Below are positions 7,407 to 16,292 of a stretch of DNA of 60,111 nt, in pieces. Origin of the DNA: an uncultured Sterolibacterium sp. (GTDB lineage Bacteria; Pseudomonadota; Gammaproteobacteria; Burkholderiales; Rhodocyclaceae). Positions within the stretch are counted from its first letter, which is position 1; each line of letters opens with the position of its first letter. Location: assembly GCA_903904605.1 (NCBI GenBank), contig CAIVDC010000090.1:1-60111 (forward strand). Reading direction: 5' to 3'. The notes beneath the pieces are model-generated. The model was not told the origin of the DNA. It made no database searches and saw nothing but the letters and a program-made list of their open reading frames with translations. The translations under genes were made by a program, and so were the position numbers.

Positions 7407-8132
7407 ATGTCGGGAAAGAAATCCGTCACTTGTTCCAAGTGCGGTTTGGTATGGCAGAAGCACGGTACCACCAACTGCTGGAGCGGCGATCCCGCGAAGG
7501 CGCCCCCCAAACCGGGCAACTGCCCGTCTGAGGACTATCAAGAGATCCTGAAGGCGTCGTTTGATGAATACCGGGGCGACAGTGAAGAGGCCAAGACAGC
7601 CTTTGTTGCCGCAAGGGTCGAAGGACTCTGTTATCAGCCTGTGCCGGGAAGTGATGCCGTCAATGCCCGCTGGACGCGGGTAGAGGATACGATCGCCTTT
7701 GCCAAGCTGATGGGGTACAAGAAGATCGGCATCGCGACCTGCATCGGCCTGCTGGATGAGACACAGAGGCTGTCGCAGATTCTGGCGGCACAAGGCTTTG
7801 AACCGGTCAGCGTATGCTGTAAAGCCGGGAGCATCGACAAGCTGGAGCTGGGCTTGGCTGAATCGGACAAGGTCAGGCCGGGCACCTTCGAACCGGCCTG
7901 CAATCCGATCGCTCAAGCCGAAATCTGCAACCAGATGGGAACCGACATGAACATCATCGTCGGCCTCTGCGTCGGTCACGACATGCTGTTCAGCAAACGC
8001 AGCAGGGCTCCGGTTACCACGCTGGTGGTCAAGGATCGCGTTACCGGCCATAACCCTGTTGCCGTATTGTACGGGCAGAACTTCTATTACAAGCGGCTGC
8101 AGACGCAGATGGTGCTGACCGGCAAGAAATAG
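7407..8132 (+). CDS. DUF1847 metal-binding-type protein
   Basis: A 241-residue cytoplasmic protein of the DUF1847 family. The N-terminus carries a cysteine cluster (C9, C12, C24, C39) that probably binds zinc or an iron-sulfur cluster. The rest is an alpha/beta domain with further conserved cysteines in ATCIGLLDE, VSVCCKAG, EPACNPI and VGLCVGHD. The family appears mainly in anaerobes and facultative anaerobes and has no proven function; the many cysteines suggest a redox or metal role. GGAG lies ten bases before the ATG. It follows the MFS gene closely. Confidence 0.85.
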   Translation: MSGKKSVTCSKCGLVWQKHGTTNCWSGDPAKAPPKPGNCPSEDYQEILKASFDEYRGDSEEAKTAFVAARVEGLCYQPVPGSDAVNARWTRVEDTIAFAKLMGYKKIGIATCIGLLDETQRLSQILAAQGFEPVSVCCKAGSIDKLELGLAESDKVRPGTFEPACNPIAQAEICNQMGTDMNIIVGLCVGHDMLFSKRSRAPVTTLVVKDRVTGHNPVAVLYGQNFYYKRLQTQMVLTGKK

Positions 8133-8208
8133 CGGCACAATATTACTTTGTCGACTACGCGGTCGACCGGCTTGCTCTGCCTACAAAACGCGGCCCGCCG
8201 CGCCCGCC

Positions 8209-8586
8209 ATGGTTTCGAACGGCGTGCTCACCGGCTGCAATGGCATGACGCTCTATACCTTCGACATGGGTGTCGCCGGAGGCGGCAAGAGCGTCGGCAA
8301 CGGCCACTGTGCCGCCAACTGGCCGCCCCTGTACGCCATGACGGGCGATACTGCCGGCGGCGACTACAGCATCATCAGCCGCGATGACGGCAAGAGGCAG
8401 TGGGCTTTGAGGGGGAAGCCGCTTTACTTCTGGGCCAAGGGCCGGGAGCCGGGCGACAAGACCGGTGATAACTTCAACAGCATTTGGCACGCCGCAAGGC
8501 CCCAGGTCGGGCAGGGGCATACGCTCGCTGCAGACCGGGATTCCCTGCCTCGATGCGCTGGCGATGCGCGGTGTTTCCGTCGATAA
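8209..8586 (+). pseudogene. COG4315/secreted-repeat protein lacking its 5' end
   Basis: Residues 1-97 match the secreted repeat family (COG4315, PF03640): VLTGCNGMTLYTFD, CAANWPPLYA, DYSIISRDDGKRQWALRGKP and FNSIWHAARP are its hallmarks. Family members are periplasmic or lipoproteins, but here no signal peptide is present. The frame is open upstream to the DUF1847 stop without any start codon, and the first ATG lies already inside the domain. The C-terminus also runs 28 residues past the normal end (WHAARP). I conclude the gene was truncated at both ends, leaving a probably non-functional remnant. Confidence 0.6.
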
Positions 8587-8735
8587 TGCCGGCAACCACG
8601 ATGCAGGTTTCTGCTTTGCGCAGGAAGGCTTGATCAAGGTTTTCTGCGGGACCGACGGCAAGTGCTGCGTCGTGCCGCATTCGACGCGTTCGAACACCCA
8701 TTGCAGTCGTTCAATCCCAACCGTAAGGAAAACAA

Positions 8736-9737
8736 ATGAAAATAAACACTTTGCCGCATTGCGCCTTGGCCGGCTTGCTCGCGATCTTCTCCCAGGTGGC
8801 CATCGCTGCGGGCAACGCAGTGGAGCCTGGCCAGGTAGTCACCGCCATTGAAGGGGCCTTCGGCGTGACGCCGGGCGAGCGCCGCAACCACATCAAGGGA
8901 ACCTGTGCGGCCGGCGAATTCGTCGGCAGTCAGGATGCTGCGGCCTATACCCGCTCGGCCCTGTTTTCCGGTAAGCCCGTGCCGGTCGTCGCCCGCTTTT
9001 CCCTCGCCGGCGGCAATCCGAAATTGCCTGATACCGCCAGGAACCCGCGCGGCATGGCGCTGGAATTCAGACTGCCGGGCGGCCAGCTACAGCACATGAC
9101 CATGCTCAATACGCCTGTTTTCGGCGCCGCCACGCCGCAGACCTTCCTCGACCAGATGCTGGCCGTGCGGCCCGACCCTGCCACCGGCAAGCCCGACCCG
9201 GAAAAGCTCAAAGCCTTCAAGGCCAGCCACCCCGACAGCCTGGCGCAAGCGCAATACCTGGCCGACCACAACCCGCCACCGAGCTATGCCAATAGCGCCT
9301 ACTTTGGCATCCACACCTTCAAGTTCATCAACAAGGCGAACAAGACCGCACTGGTGCGCTGGCGCTTCGTCCCGCAGGACGGCGAAAAGAGCCTCTCTGA
9401 CGACGAGTTGAAAACCGCCGGCGCCAACTTCCTCGAACAGGCATTGATCAGCCGCGCCGGGCAGGCCCCGGTGCGCTGGGACATGGTGCTGACCATCGGC
9501 GTCGCCGGCGATATCGAAGACAACCCCACGCTGACCTGGCCGAACGAGCGCAAACAGGTGAAGGTCGGCACGTTGACGATCGACAAGGCCATGCCGCAAA
9601 AGGGCGCGGAATGCGAACGCATCAACTTCGACCCGCTGATCATGGCCGGCGGCATCGCCCCGAGCAACGACCCCGTGCTTCTGTTCCGCTCGCCGGCCTA
9701 CGCGGTTTCCTTTGGCAAGCGCTTGGGTGGAATGTAG
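8736..9737 (+). CDS. periplasmic catalase-like haem peroxidase
   Basis: A 333-residue small catalase-related protein (SrpA/YdcS-like, COG0753 branch). A signal peptide (residues 1-25, ending IAAG) exports it. The distal haem histidine is H52 in ERRNHIKGTCAAG. The substrate-channel segment RFSLAGGNPKLPDTARNPRG and the proximal ligand Tyr322 in PAYAVSFGKR are in place. These minimal catalases (about 300 residues against 480-500 in monofunctional ones) act as peroxidases or weak catalases. AAGGAAAAC precedes the ATG. It probably protects the envelope against peroxide. Confidence 0.9.
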   Translation: MKINTLPHCALAGLLAIFSQVAIAAGNAVEPGQVVTAIEGAFGVTPGERRNHIKGTCAAGEFVGSQDAAAYTRSALFSGKPVPVVARFSLAGGNPKLPDTARNPRGMALEFRLPGGQLQHMTMLNTPVFGAATPQTFLDQMLAVRPDPATGKPDPEKLKAFKASHPDSLAQAQYLADHNPPPSYANSAYFGIHTFKFINKANKTALVRWRFVPQDGEKSLSDDELKTAGANFLEQALISRAGQAPVRWDMVLTIGVAGDIEDNPTLTWPNERKQVKVGTLTIDKAMPQKGAECERINFDPLIMAGGIAPSNDPVLLFRSPAYAVSFGKRLGGM

Positions 9738-9813
9738 CAGCGCGGATCGCGGAGCTTGCCAATGTCTGAAACATTGCTCTAGAATATTAGAGTTATCTAA
9801 TTAATGGTGCGCT

Positions 9814-10296
9814 ATGAATCCGGAGCAAAGGGCGCTTCTTGCCCAACAGGCTTATGACAAAGCAGCGAAATACGAACTGGACTACGGGTGCTGCCCGCAG
9901 TGCGTGCTTGTCACGGTGCAGGAAACGCTCGGCTTGATCGACGACCAGACTATCAAGGCCAGCCATGGACTCTCGGGAGGCGGCGGTTTGCTCGGCGAAG
10001 GCATCTGCGGCGCTTTATCCGGGGCGCTGCTGGCTCTGAGCGCCAAGTATGGGCGCGATCGCGACAAACTGGCCACGGGTCGCGGCATCAACAATTTCAA
10101 GAAAGCCAAGGAATTCACCGAGCGCTTTCGGCAGGAGTTTGGCGGCGTGACCTGCAAGGAATTGCAGCAGCAATTCACAGGGCGGACCTACGACATGTGG
10201 CAGGCCGACCAGTATCAGGCCTTCGACAAGGAGCGCGGCAAGCAGTGCGCACATGCCACCGGCACCGTGACCCGGTGGCTGGTCGAGATGCTCTGA
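9814..10296 (+). CDS. C_GCAxxG_C_C family protein
   Basis: A 160-residue protein with the cysteine pattern of the C_GCAxxG_C_C (redox-active) family: CCPQC at residues 26-30, the central GICGALSGALLAL segment, a cysteine in VTCKEL and another in KQCAHATG. The family is often located near redox enzymes or transporters and is thought to bind a metal or undergo disulfide chemistry, but no reaction is established. The 76-base upstream spacer is AT-rich (TAGAATATTAGAGTTATCTAATTA) and probably carries its promoter. It converges on the permease gene. Confidence 0.85.
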   Translation: MNPEQRALLAQQAYDKAAKYELDYGCCPQCVLVTVQETLGLIDDQTIKASHGLSGGGGLLGEGICGALSGALLALSAKYGRDRDKLATGRGINNFKKAKEFTERFRQEFGGVTCKELQQQFTGRTYDMWQADQYQAFDKERGKQCAHATGTVTRWLVEML

Positions 10297-10319
10297 GGCC
10301 TCCGAATCGGGCCTATCTC

Positions 10320-11876
10320 TTAGGCCTGCCGAACCGAGGCCCGATCGCGCCGGCCGGCAAACGGGAACAGGATGCATAAGCCGGCGAGCAGCAGGTAGCC
10401 GCCCGCCAGTCCGAGCACCGACGGTTCGGCGGCCCAGGGAAAAAACAGGCGGCCGTCGGCAAACGGGGAATGGATCAGGCCGCAGAGGGTCAGGCCCGCC
10501 GCGATCACGGCGGTCAGCGCGGCGCGGCCGAGGCGGCCATCGATCACCCAGATCAGCCAACTCATCCAGAGCATGGAGGTCACGATGAAGCCGTTGCCGA
10601 GCATGGTCAGCGCCAGCAGGCTGCGTCGGGTTTCTTCGGGCAGTTGCGCCGCGGCGATGCCGGCGCCGCCCATGACCGCAGCCAGTTGTATTGCCACCAG
10701 CTTGGCCAGGGCTGGGATCAGGGCCAGCCCCCAGGCCGTGCTGTGGCGTGCATCGGTGGCCCGCAGGGATTGACCGGCCATCTCGAGGCCTACGAAGACG
10801 AGTACCGGCACGACGATCGATTCGGGCAGAAAGCCGATCAGGGTGCCCAGCCATCCGGAGGCGGCGCCGAGGCCGATGAAAAGTCCGGTGGCCAGGGTGT
10901 AGCCGGCCCGGCAGCCCATGTCCTTGTAGGCGGGATGTCCGATGTAAGGTGTGTTCTGGATGACTCCGCCGCATAGTCCTGCAACCAGGGTTGCGACCGC
11001 CTCGACGAGCAGGATGGACCGCGTCTCGTAGCGGTCGCCGGCTACGGCTGCGGATTCGGCATTGTCGATGCCGCCGATCACCGTAGCCAGGGCCACGGGT
11101 ATCGCCAAGGGGATGAACTGCCAGGCGAGCGTCAGCCCGTCGAGAAAGGCCAGCGTCGGCCAGGGCGGGACTGCGGCCGTGGCCATGGTCGTGGCCGTGA
11201 GCGGCGGGGGCCGATAGCCGAAGGCCATGGCGATGCGATAGGCGGCGTAGCCGAGGAGAACGGCACCGATCACGGCGGGAAAATTGAAGGGCAGGCGCCG
11301 TCCGCCGATCAGGGTGATCAGCACCACGCCCAGCGAAACGAATCCACCCACGGGTTCCGCGATCAGCCTGGTGAAGGGGAAGAACATGATCAGGGCGACG
11401 GCCACCGCGCCCAGGGCGCCGAGCAGGGCGGCCCGCGGCAGCGCGCGGCGGATCGTCTCGCCGCAGAACGCGGCGGCCAGTTTGGCCAGGCCCATGATCA
11501 CCAGCACGGCCATCCCCACGGCCCACGCCCGTTCGGCGTTGCCGCTGGCGACGTAGGCGGGGCCGACGACGCCGAAGCAGAGGGCGAACAGCGACGGCGT
11601 GTCGATGCCCAGCGGCATGGCGCACACGTCCTGACGCCCCTCGCGATGCGCCAGGCGGAAGGCCAGCCAGGTGTACAGCAGGTCGCCGAGCAGAACGCCG
11701 ACCGCCGTGCCGGGAACCATACGCCCCATGACGATGCCGGACGGCATGTGAAAGACCCCGATCAGGATGCCGGACATACCCACCAGCAAGGCGATGTTGT
11801 CGATCGCCAGCGCGAAAAATCCGTTGATATCGCCGCGGGAGTACCAGCGAAAACGGAACGAGTTGTTGGCCGTCAT
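10320..11876 (-). CDS. AzgA-like NCS2 purine/uracil permease
   Basis: A 518-residue inner-membrane transporter of the NCS2/AzgA (COG2252) type. The start at 11876 is preferred because it gives the family N-terminus (RFRWYSRGDINGFFALAIDN); upstream codons in frame are not conserved-looking. About thirteen hydrophobic segments follow. Helix-10-type sequence GVIQNTPYIGHPAYKD and the preceding ATVIGGIDNAESAAVAGDRYE correspond to the substrate-binding region, where AzgA proteins carry acidic residues. The substrate is probably a purine or related base, but the subfamily cannot be settled. It is transcribed alone. Confidence 0.85.
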   Translation of the reverse strand: MTANNSFRFRWYSRGDINGFFALAIDNIALLVGMSGILIGVFHMPSGIVMGRMVPGTAVGVLLGDLLYTWLAFRLAHREGRQDVCAMPLGIDTPSLFALCFGVVGPAYVASGNAERAWAVGMAVLVIMGLAKLAAAFCGETIRRALPRAALLGALGAVAVALIMFFPFTRLIAEPVGGFVSLGVVLITLIGGRRLPFNFPAVIGAVLLGYAAYRIAMAFGYRPPPLTATTMATAAVPPWPTLAFLDGLTLAWQFIPLAIPVALATVIGGIDNAESAAVAGDRYETRSILLVEAVATLVAGLCGGVIQNTPYIGHPAYKDMGCRAGYTLATGLFIGLGAASGWLGTLIGFLPESIVVPVLVFVGLEMAGQSLRATDARHSTAWGLALIPALAKLVAIQLAAVMGGAGIAAAQLPEETRRSLLALTMLGNGFIVTSMLWMSWLIWVIDGRLGRAALTAVIAAGLTLCGLIHSPFADGRLFFPWAAEPSVLGLAGGYLLLAGLCILFPFAGRRDRASVRQA

Positions 11877-12055
11877 CGGCGCTGCAAGTCCTTCATGGCA
11901 GCAGATGATAATCGGTTTTTGGCGCGGCGCCGCGCTGTGCGCCAGGCTGAACACATGCAGGGCCGATTGGCGGTACGAAGCAGGAGTCCATCCCTGCTCT
12001 CCGAGCAGAGCCTCCGGCTTTCCGTCGGTCTGGGCTCCAGGGTGTATGTCATTGA

Positions 12056-12304
12056 CAAGGGGCGGATCCAACTCAGCAGCAACTTCGCTGCACATGGCAC
12101 TCCCCTGGAATTCGACTCGCGCAATATGTCCATCGGCTCCCCGGCGCGGTCATTTCAAATCTCCGGAACCGGCTGGCGGAGCTGGGCATCCTGCATCGGA
12201 TGGACGAAGTGCCCGAGAAGTCGGCCCCGGTCCCCAGGAATTTCGGCTACCGGCTCCGGCGAAAAGAGTTCGCTCCCGTGACAGTCTCCGGTCATACGCG
12301 GTGA
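12056..12304 (+). pseudogene. possible winged-helix gene relic
   Basis: An open frame of 82 codons without a start codon near its beginning that reads HSPGIRLAQYVHRLPGAVIS, then NLRNRLAELGILHRMDEVPE and ends in a basic tail. The pattern of two amphipathic helices followed by a basic strand resembles a helix-turn-helix module. It begins right after a TGA and its last 13 bases overlap the end of umuD on the other strand. It is either the 3' remnant of a regulator gene or chance; I do not recognise a family. Confidence 0.25.
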
Positions 12305-12762
12305 ATGGAATAACGCACCACGCCCCACACGGTGAGTTCCTGATCCGGGCCGACCAGGATGTCGCCGTGGCCGGGCCCGCCCGATCGCAGGAGAACGCCG
12401 TCGGGCAGATGGCAGAGCTGTTTCACCGCGAATCCGCCATCGACCGCGGCAATCACGACGCTCCTGTCGGCGGGGCGAACGGCGCGGTCGACCACCAGCA
12501 GGTCGCCGTCGTGGATACCGAAGCCGGTCATGGATTGGCCGGCCGCCCGGACGAAGAAGGTCGCCTGCCGATGTTCCACGAAGTGTTCGTCGAGAGACAG
12601 GCGGCCTTCGCTGAAGTCGGCGGCCGGGGAAGGGAATCCGGCGGGGACGGAACGGGTCAGCATCGGGCAGCCCGCCAGCGGGATTACGCCTTCCTCCGGA
12701 AATGCGGCGAAAGCGCGGCCTTGCCGAGGCGAGCGGCCCGGTCCGTGAAAGCAGGCGCTCAT
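12292..12762 (-). CDS. umuD: UmuD-type SOS protease
   Basis: A 156-residue S24 peptidase of the UmuD type. The self-cleavage site Ala41-Gly42 lies in SVPAGFPSPAADF, closely matching the CGFPSPAADY region of enterobacterial UmuD. The catalytic serine is S77 (AAGQSMTGFG) and the general base K114 (FAVKQL). UmuD' normally joins UmuC to form polymerase V. The ATG lies three bases after the lexA-like stop codon, so both are one operon under a shared promoter. No umuC follows: the next gene is a permease. The partner polymerase must be elsewhere or lost. Confidence 0.9.
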   Translation of the reverse strand: MSACFHGPGRSPRQGRAFAAFPEEGVIPLAGCPMLTRSVPAGFPSPAADFSEGRLSLDEHFVEHRQATFFVRAAGQSMTGFGIHDGDLLVVDRAVRPADRSVVIAAVDGGFAVKQLCHLPDGVLLRSGGPGHGDILVGPDQELTVWGVVRYSIHRV

Positions 12763-12765
12763 CGC

Positions 12766-13365
12766 TCAGCCCTGATAACGCCTGACGAGGCCGGTGACGA
12801 CGCCGAAGATTTCCAGGTCGCCCTTGGGTCGGATGACCGGGTAGCCAGGGTTGTGCGGCTTGAGCACGAACTTGCCCCGCTCGATGCCAAGTTCCTTGAG
12901 GGTGAATTCGTTGTCCACGATGGCGATGACGAAGTCGCCCGGCCTGGCCGCCAGAGCGCGAACCACGACGACGATGTCGCCGTCGTGGATGCCGGCATCG
13001 ACCATGGAGTCGCCCTTGACCGGGACCATGACGGTCCGGGACGGGGCGCGAACCAGGTAGTCATCGATGAGAAAGGTCTCGCCGCGCGAGCCCTCGATCG
13101 CATCCGGGGCGCCGGCGTGCACCGCGACGTCGGCCAGCGGTCGCTCGAAGAAGCGTCCCAGCGGCATCCATGCGTCGTCGTCGGGAGTGCGCTCCAGGAA
13201 ACCGGCGATTTCCAGCCGGCGCAACAGCTTCCTGGCCGCGGTCTTGGAAGCGAAGCCCATCAGCTCGGCAATGCGCTGATGGGAGGGGATGCGCCTGGCG
13301 TCGGCGTAGTAGTCGCGCAGGCGGCCCAGGTAGTCGGTATCGCGTTCAGTATCGGACGAGTGCAT
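12766..13365 (-). CDS. LexA-family repressor with S24 peptidase domain
   Basis: A 199-residue LexA-like protein. The N-terminus (about residues 10-60) is a winged helix (RIPSHQRIAELMGFASKTAA). The C-terminal S24 domain holds the scissile Ala84-Gly85 (VAVHAGAPDA), catalytic Ser120 (VKGDSMVDAG) and Lys157 (FTLKELG). It should autoproteolyse with RecA after DNA damage. It heads an operon with umuD and its promoter is covered by a long palindrome, so it probably represses itself. The helix differs from canonical LexA (no VRSIA-like recognition helix), suggesting a paralogue controlling a small regulon. Confidence 0.88.
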   Translation of the reverse strand: MHSSDTERDTDYLGRLRDYYADARRIPSHQRIAELMGFASKTAARKLLRRLEIAGFLERTPDDDAWMPLGRFFERPLADVAVHAGAPDAIEGSRGETFLIDDYLVRAPSRTVMVPVKGDSMVDAGIHDGDIVVVVRALAARPGDFVIAIVDNEFTLKELGIERGKFVLKPHNPGYPVIRPKGDLEIFGVVTGLVRRYQG

Positions 13366-13389
13366 CGCGGTCTCCGCAGAGAGAGTTGG

Positions 13390-13434
13390 TGTTCATTCGG
13401 TCACCATCATGGTGCCCGAGCGAACACTTGTCAA
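13390..13434 (-). promoter_or_regulatory. promoter and palindromic operator of lexA-umuD
   Basis: On the minus strand TTGACA (13434-13429) and CATGAT (13411-13406) are spaced by 17 bases. A nested palindrome is centred exactly at 13408: TGTTC/GAACA (13390-13394, 13422-13426), TCGG/CCGA and CACCAT/ATGGTG. Together the arms cover the -10 and most of the spacer, so a dimer bound here would block the promoter; the LexA-like product is the obvious candidate. Confidence 0.65.
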
Positions 13435-13524
13435 GTCGCCAGAAGATCGCCGCGCGTTGCCATGACGCTATACTGGGCGTGCTCGTGGAACAACTTTCGA
13501 ATCATCCCAACCGAGGAGGCCGGC

Positions 13525-13902
13525 ATGAACAAGGAACTGTTTGAAAAAGGAATGAAGGTCCGCCGTGAAGTGCTGGGCGACGAATATGTTGACCGGACGG
13601 CCAAGAATACCGATGCCTTCAATCAGCCGATGCAGGAACTCGTGGCGCAATACTGCTGGGGCGAGATATGGAACAGGCCGGGGCTCGACCGGCGCACGCG
13701 GAGCATCATCAACCTGTCCCTGCTGACCGCGCTCAATCGCCCCAACGAATTGAAGCTCCATGTGCGCGGAGCCATCAACAACGGCCTGAGCAAGGATGAG
13801 ATTGCCGAGGTCTTGTTGCAGACCGCCATTTATTGCGGCGTGCCGGCGGCACTCGAGAGCTTTCGCGGCGCCAAGGAAATATTCGCCGAAATGGGCATCT
13901 GA
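13525..13902 (+). CDS. carboxymuconolactone decarboxylase-like protein
   Basis: A 125-residue AhpD/CMD-fold protein. The start is fixed by GAGGAGGC eight bases before the ATG. It shows the 4-carboxymuconolactone decarboxylase pattern: an N-terminal GMKVRREVLGDEYVDR, the central YCWGEIWNRPGLDRRTRSII, LLTALNRPNELKLHVRGA and EVLLQTAIYCGVPAA. That is the PcaC layout, which in aromatic degradation yields 3-oxoadipate enol-lactone. No other pca gene is nearby, so the true substrate is open. A TATACT at 13469-13474 is a plausible -10. It diverges from the SOS operon. Confidence 0.85.
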   Translation: MNKELFEKGMKVRREVLGDEYVDRTAKNTDAFNQPMQELVAQYCWGEIWNRPGLDRRTRSIINLSLLTALNRPNELKLHVRGAINNGLSKDEIAEVLLQTAIYCGVPAALESFRGAKEIFAEMGI

Positions 13903-13933
13903 GCGGCTGGTTTGAGTTCGGCCGGATTGGCCG

Positions 13934-16171
13934 CTAGATATTCAGGGGGAAATTGAGTTCGGTGTGCTGGAAGAGCTTATGCTGATTGAGCAGCGCCTCT
14001 GTTGCCTGCTCCGCGTCCAAAGGATGGCTGAACAGGAATCCCTGCATGACCGTGCATCCGAGGGCGGCGATGACGTTCAATTGCTCCGCTGTTTCCACGC
14101 CCTCGGCAATCACGTTCAGCTTGAAGCCGTTGGCAATGGCCACCATCGCCGAAACCAGCGGCACATCGTCGGTAGCGCTGCTCTTGATATCGTGAATGAA
14201 CGACTTGTCTATCTTGATGGTATTGATAGGGAAGTTTTTCAGATAGCTTAGCGAAGAGTAGCCCGTTCCGAAGTCATCCACGGCAATCTTTACGCCGCAG
14301 GCCCGCAGTTCCCTCAGCTTGCTGACGGAGTTCTCCAGATCGCGCAAAAGCGTGCTTTCGGTGATCTCCACATCCAGAATGTCGTTGCTCAATCCATGTT
14401 TGTGCAGTCCCTCGACAATCTTCTTGACGAAATCCTCGCACTCTATGTCGTGCGGGGAGAAGTTGACCGACATCCTGATGTCGCCATAGCCCATCTCTTT
14501 CCAGAGGCTGAATTGCCTGCACGCTTCGGGAAATATCCAGTCGGTGATCTTCGTGATCAGCCCCGTCTCTTCGGCCAGCGGAATGAATTCGCTGGGTGAC
14601 ACCAAGCCCAACTCCGGATGAACCCATCGTATCAGCACTTCCATGCCGATGATGCTCTGGCTGGGCAGGTGGATCTGGGGTTGATAGCGGAGCACAAATT
14701 GACTGCCGTCGAGTGCCCGCCGCAGGTCGTTTTCCATGGACAGTTTGCGGTGGAAGACGGCATTCATGTCCTGGTTGTAGAACATGTAGCTGTTCTTGCC
14801 TTCCCACTTGACGTGGTACATCGCGATATCGGCCGCCTTGATCAGCATGTCGATGCTGTCACCATGTTCGGGATATAGAGAAACCCCGATACTGGCTGAA
14901 ATGAATACTTCGCGTTGCCCCAGCCGGAATGAGCCGACCAGGGATCTGAGGATCTTGTCGGCGGTGCTCACCGCGTCGTCTCGATTCTTGACCTCCGGCA
15001 ACAGCAGGGTGAACTCGTCGCCGCCCATCCGGGCGAGCGTGTCTCCCTTGCGCAGGCAGCCCTTTAGCCGGGATGCGACCATCTGCAGCAGTTCGTCCCC
15101 GTGCATGTGCCCGAGGGTGTCGTTCACCAACTTGAAACGGTCGAGATCAACGAACATGACGGCGAACTTCTCGCCATGCCTTTCCGCCTGGCTGATCGCC
15201 AGGCCGAGGCGGTCCTTGAACAGCAAGCGGTTCGGAAGGTCGGTCAGGGCGTCATGATAAGCCTGATGATTGATGACCTGTTCGGTCTTCTTGCGGTCGC
15301 TGATATCCCTCGCCACCCCGTAGGTGCCCAGAAACGAATTGCCGACTCCTTCCTCCCCATACAGCCCCCTGGCCTTGAGGACTATGGTGACGAAGCTGTT
15401 GTCGAAGCTCTTGAATCCTTGCTGAATAAGGTCGCCCTTGCACTTCATCCTGAATTCCACGTTTTGCCGGGATCTGCTATCCGTTCTGCGTTCGTTGAAA
15501 ATGTACTTGGCCCGCTCGATATCGTCCTCATGCACGATGGAGGCGTAATGCCTGCCGATCAATTCGTTCTTCGTGAAGCCCAGCACGTCCTCGAAGCGCT
15601 GGTTCACAAAATTGAATAATCCGGCCCCGTCCAGCGTGTAGATCAGGTCCGGGGAACTATCCACGAGGTATTTGTAGATATTCCTGGAATGCTCGAGCTT
15701 GCCCTGGATGACGCGATTGGCGTGCTCCAGCCGGTACTTGTAGATGGCGTTTTCGGCGGTGTTGAGCAACTCCTCGGGCTCATAGGGCTTGCGGATGAAG
15801 TTGTACACTCCCTTGCGCAGGGCGCTGATCGCGGCATCGATGGTATCGTCGCCACTGACCACGATGACCGGCGTACGTATGCCCATTGCAATGATCTGGT
15901 CGAGCACGTCGTGCCCGGTCATGTCCGGCAGCATGAGGTCGAGCAGAATAAGGTCGAAAGTCTCCAGCTTGAGCGTGGCGATCGCCTCGGTTCCCGACGT
16001 GCACATGTGTCCGTCGTAGCCGCGCAGTTCGAACAGTTGTCGTATGCTGTCGCAAAGCCGCGGTTCATCATCGACCAGGAGAATCCTGGCTCCCCCTATC
16101 TGCGGGATTCCTGCTTCATCTGCATAGAAATGCTCTGCGAACACTGTTGCCCTCCTGAATCCTGTTGCCAA
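13934..16171 (-). CDS. response regulator with PAS, GGDEF and EAL domains
   Basis: A 745-residue cyclic-di-GMP signalling protein. An N-terminal receiver domain (about 28-145) has acidic pair D34-D35 and phospho-acceptor D78 in LILLDLMLPD. A PAS domain (about 165-300) follows, then a GGDEF domain with an intact RMGGDEF signature (around 390) and an EAL domain whose signature reads EVLIRW and which retains the DDFGTGYSSL and IKIDKSF metal/catalytic segments. It can in principle both make and break c-di-GMP. It is encoded 121 bases behind an HDOD-histidine kinase on the same strand, its likely phosphodonor. Confidence 0.93.
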   Translation of the reverse strand: MATGFRRATVFAEHFYADEAGIPQIGGARILLVDDEPRLCDSIRQLFELRGYDGHMCTSGTEAIATLKLETFDLILLDLMLPDMTGHDVLDQIIAMGIRTPVIVVSGDDTIDAAISALRKGVYNFIRKPYEPEELLNTAENAIYKYRLEHANRVIQGKLEHSRNIYKYLVDSSPDLIYTLDGAGLFNFVNQRFEDVLGFTKNELIGRHYASIVHEDDIERAKYIFNERRTDSRSRQNVEFRMKCKGDLIQQGFKSFDNSFVTIVLKARGLYGEEGVGNSFLGTYGVARDISDRKKTEQVINHQAYHDALTDLPNRLLFKDRLGLAISQAERHGEKFAVMFVDLDRFKLVNDTLGHMHGDELLQMVASRLKGCLRKGDTLARMGGDEFTLLLPEVKNRDDAVSTADKILRSLVGSFRLGQREVFISASIGVSLYPEHGDSIDMLIKAADIAMYHVKWEGKNSYMFYNQDMNAVFHRKLSMENDLRRALDGSQFVLRYQPQIHLPSQSIIGMEVLIRWVHPELGLVSPSEFIPLAEETGLITKITDWIFPEACRQFSLWKEMGYGDIRMSVNFSPHDIECEDFVKKIVEGLHKHGLSNDILDVEITESTLLRDLENSVSKLRELRACGVKIAVDDFGTGYSSLSYLKNFPINTIKIDKSFIHDIKSSATDDVPLVSAMVAIANGFKLNVIAEGVETAEQLNVIAALGCTVMQGFLFSHPLDAEQATEALLNQHKLFQHTELNFPLNI

Positions 16172-16292
16172 AATGCACCCCGTCCGAAGACGAGGGTATC
16201 GACTGTGATCTTCAATCCGCCGGCTTTCGGTCTTTCCTCGTCCTCATTCCGGACGGCGGGCAGCCGGGGCGGCAGTGACTCGCCAGCCCCGC

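Noticed and set aside
6894..8138. 414-codon minus-strand frame opposite the MFS and DUF1847 genes
   Set aside because: It is a shadow: both plus-strand genes have domain patterns and ribosome-binding sites, and the antisense product has none.
10297..10319. Hairpin between convergent genes as terminator
   Set aside because: The AGGCC/GGGCCT pairing is short and has no T tract; too weak to claim.
11767..13524. Very long plus-strand frame leading into the decarboxylase-like gene
   Set aside because: It runs antisense to umuD and the LexA-like gene, whose catalytic motifs are clear. Only the last part from 13525, with its own ribosome-binding site, is real.
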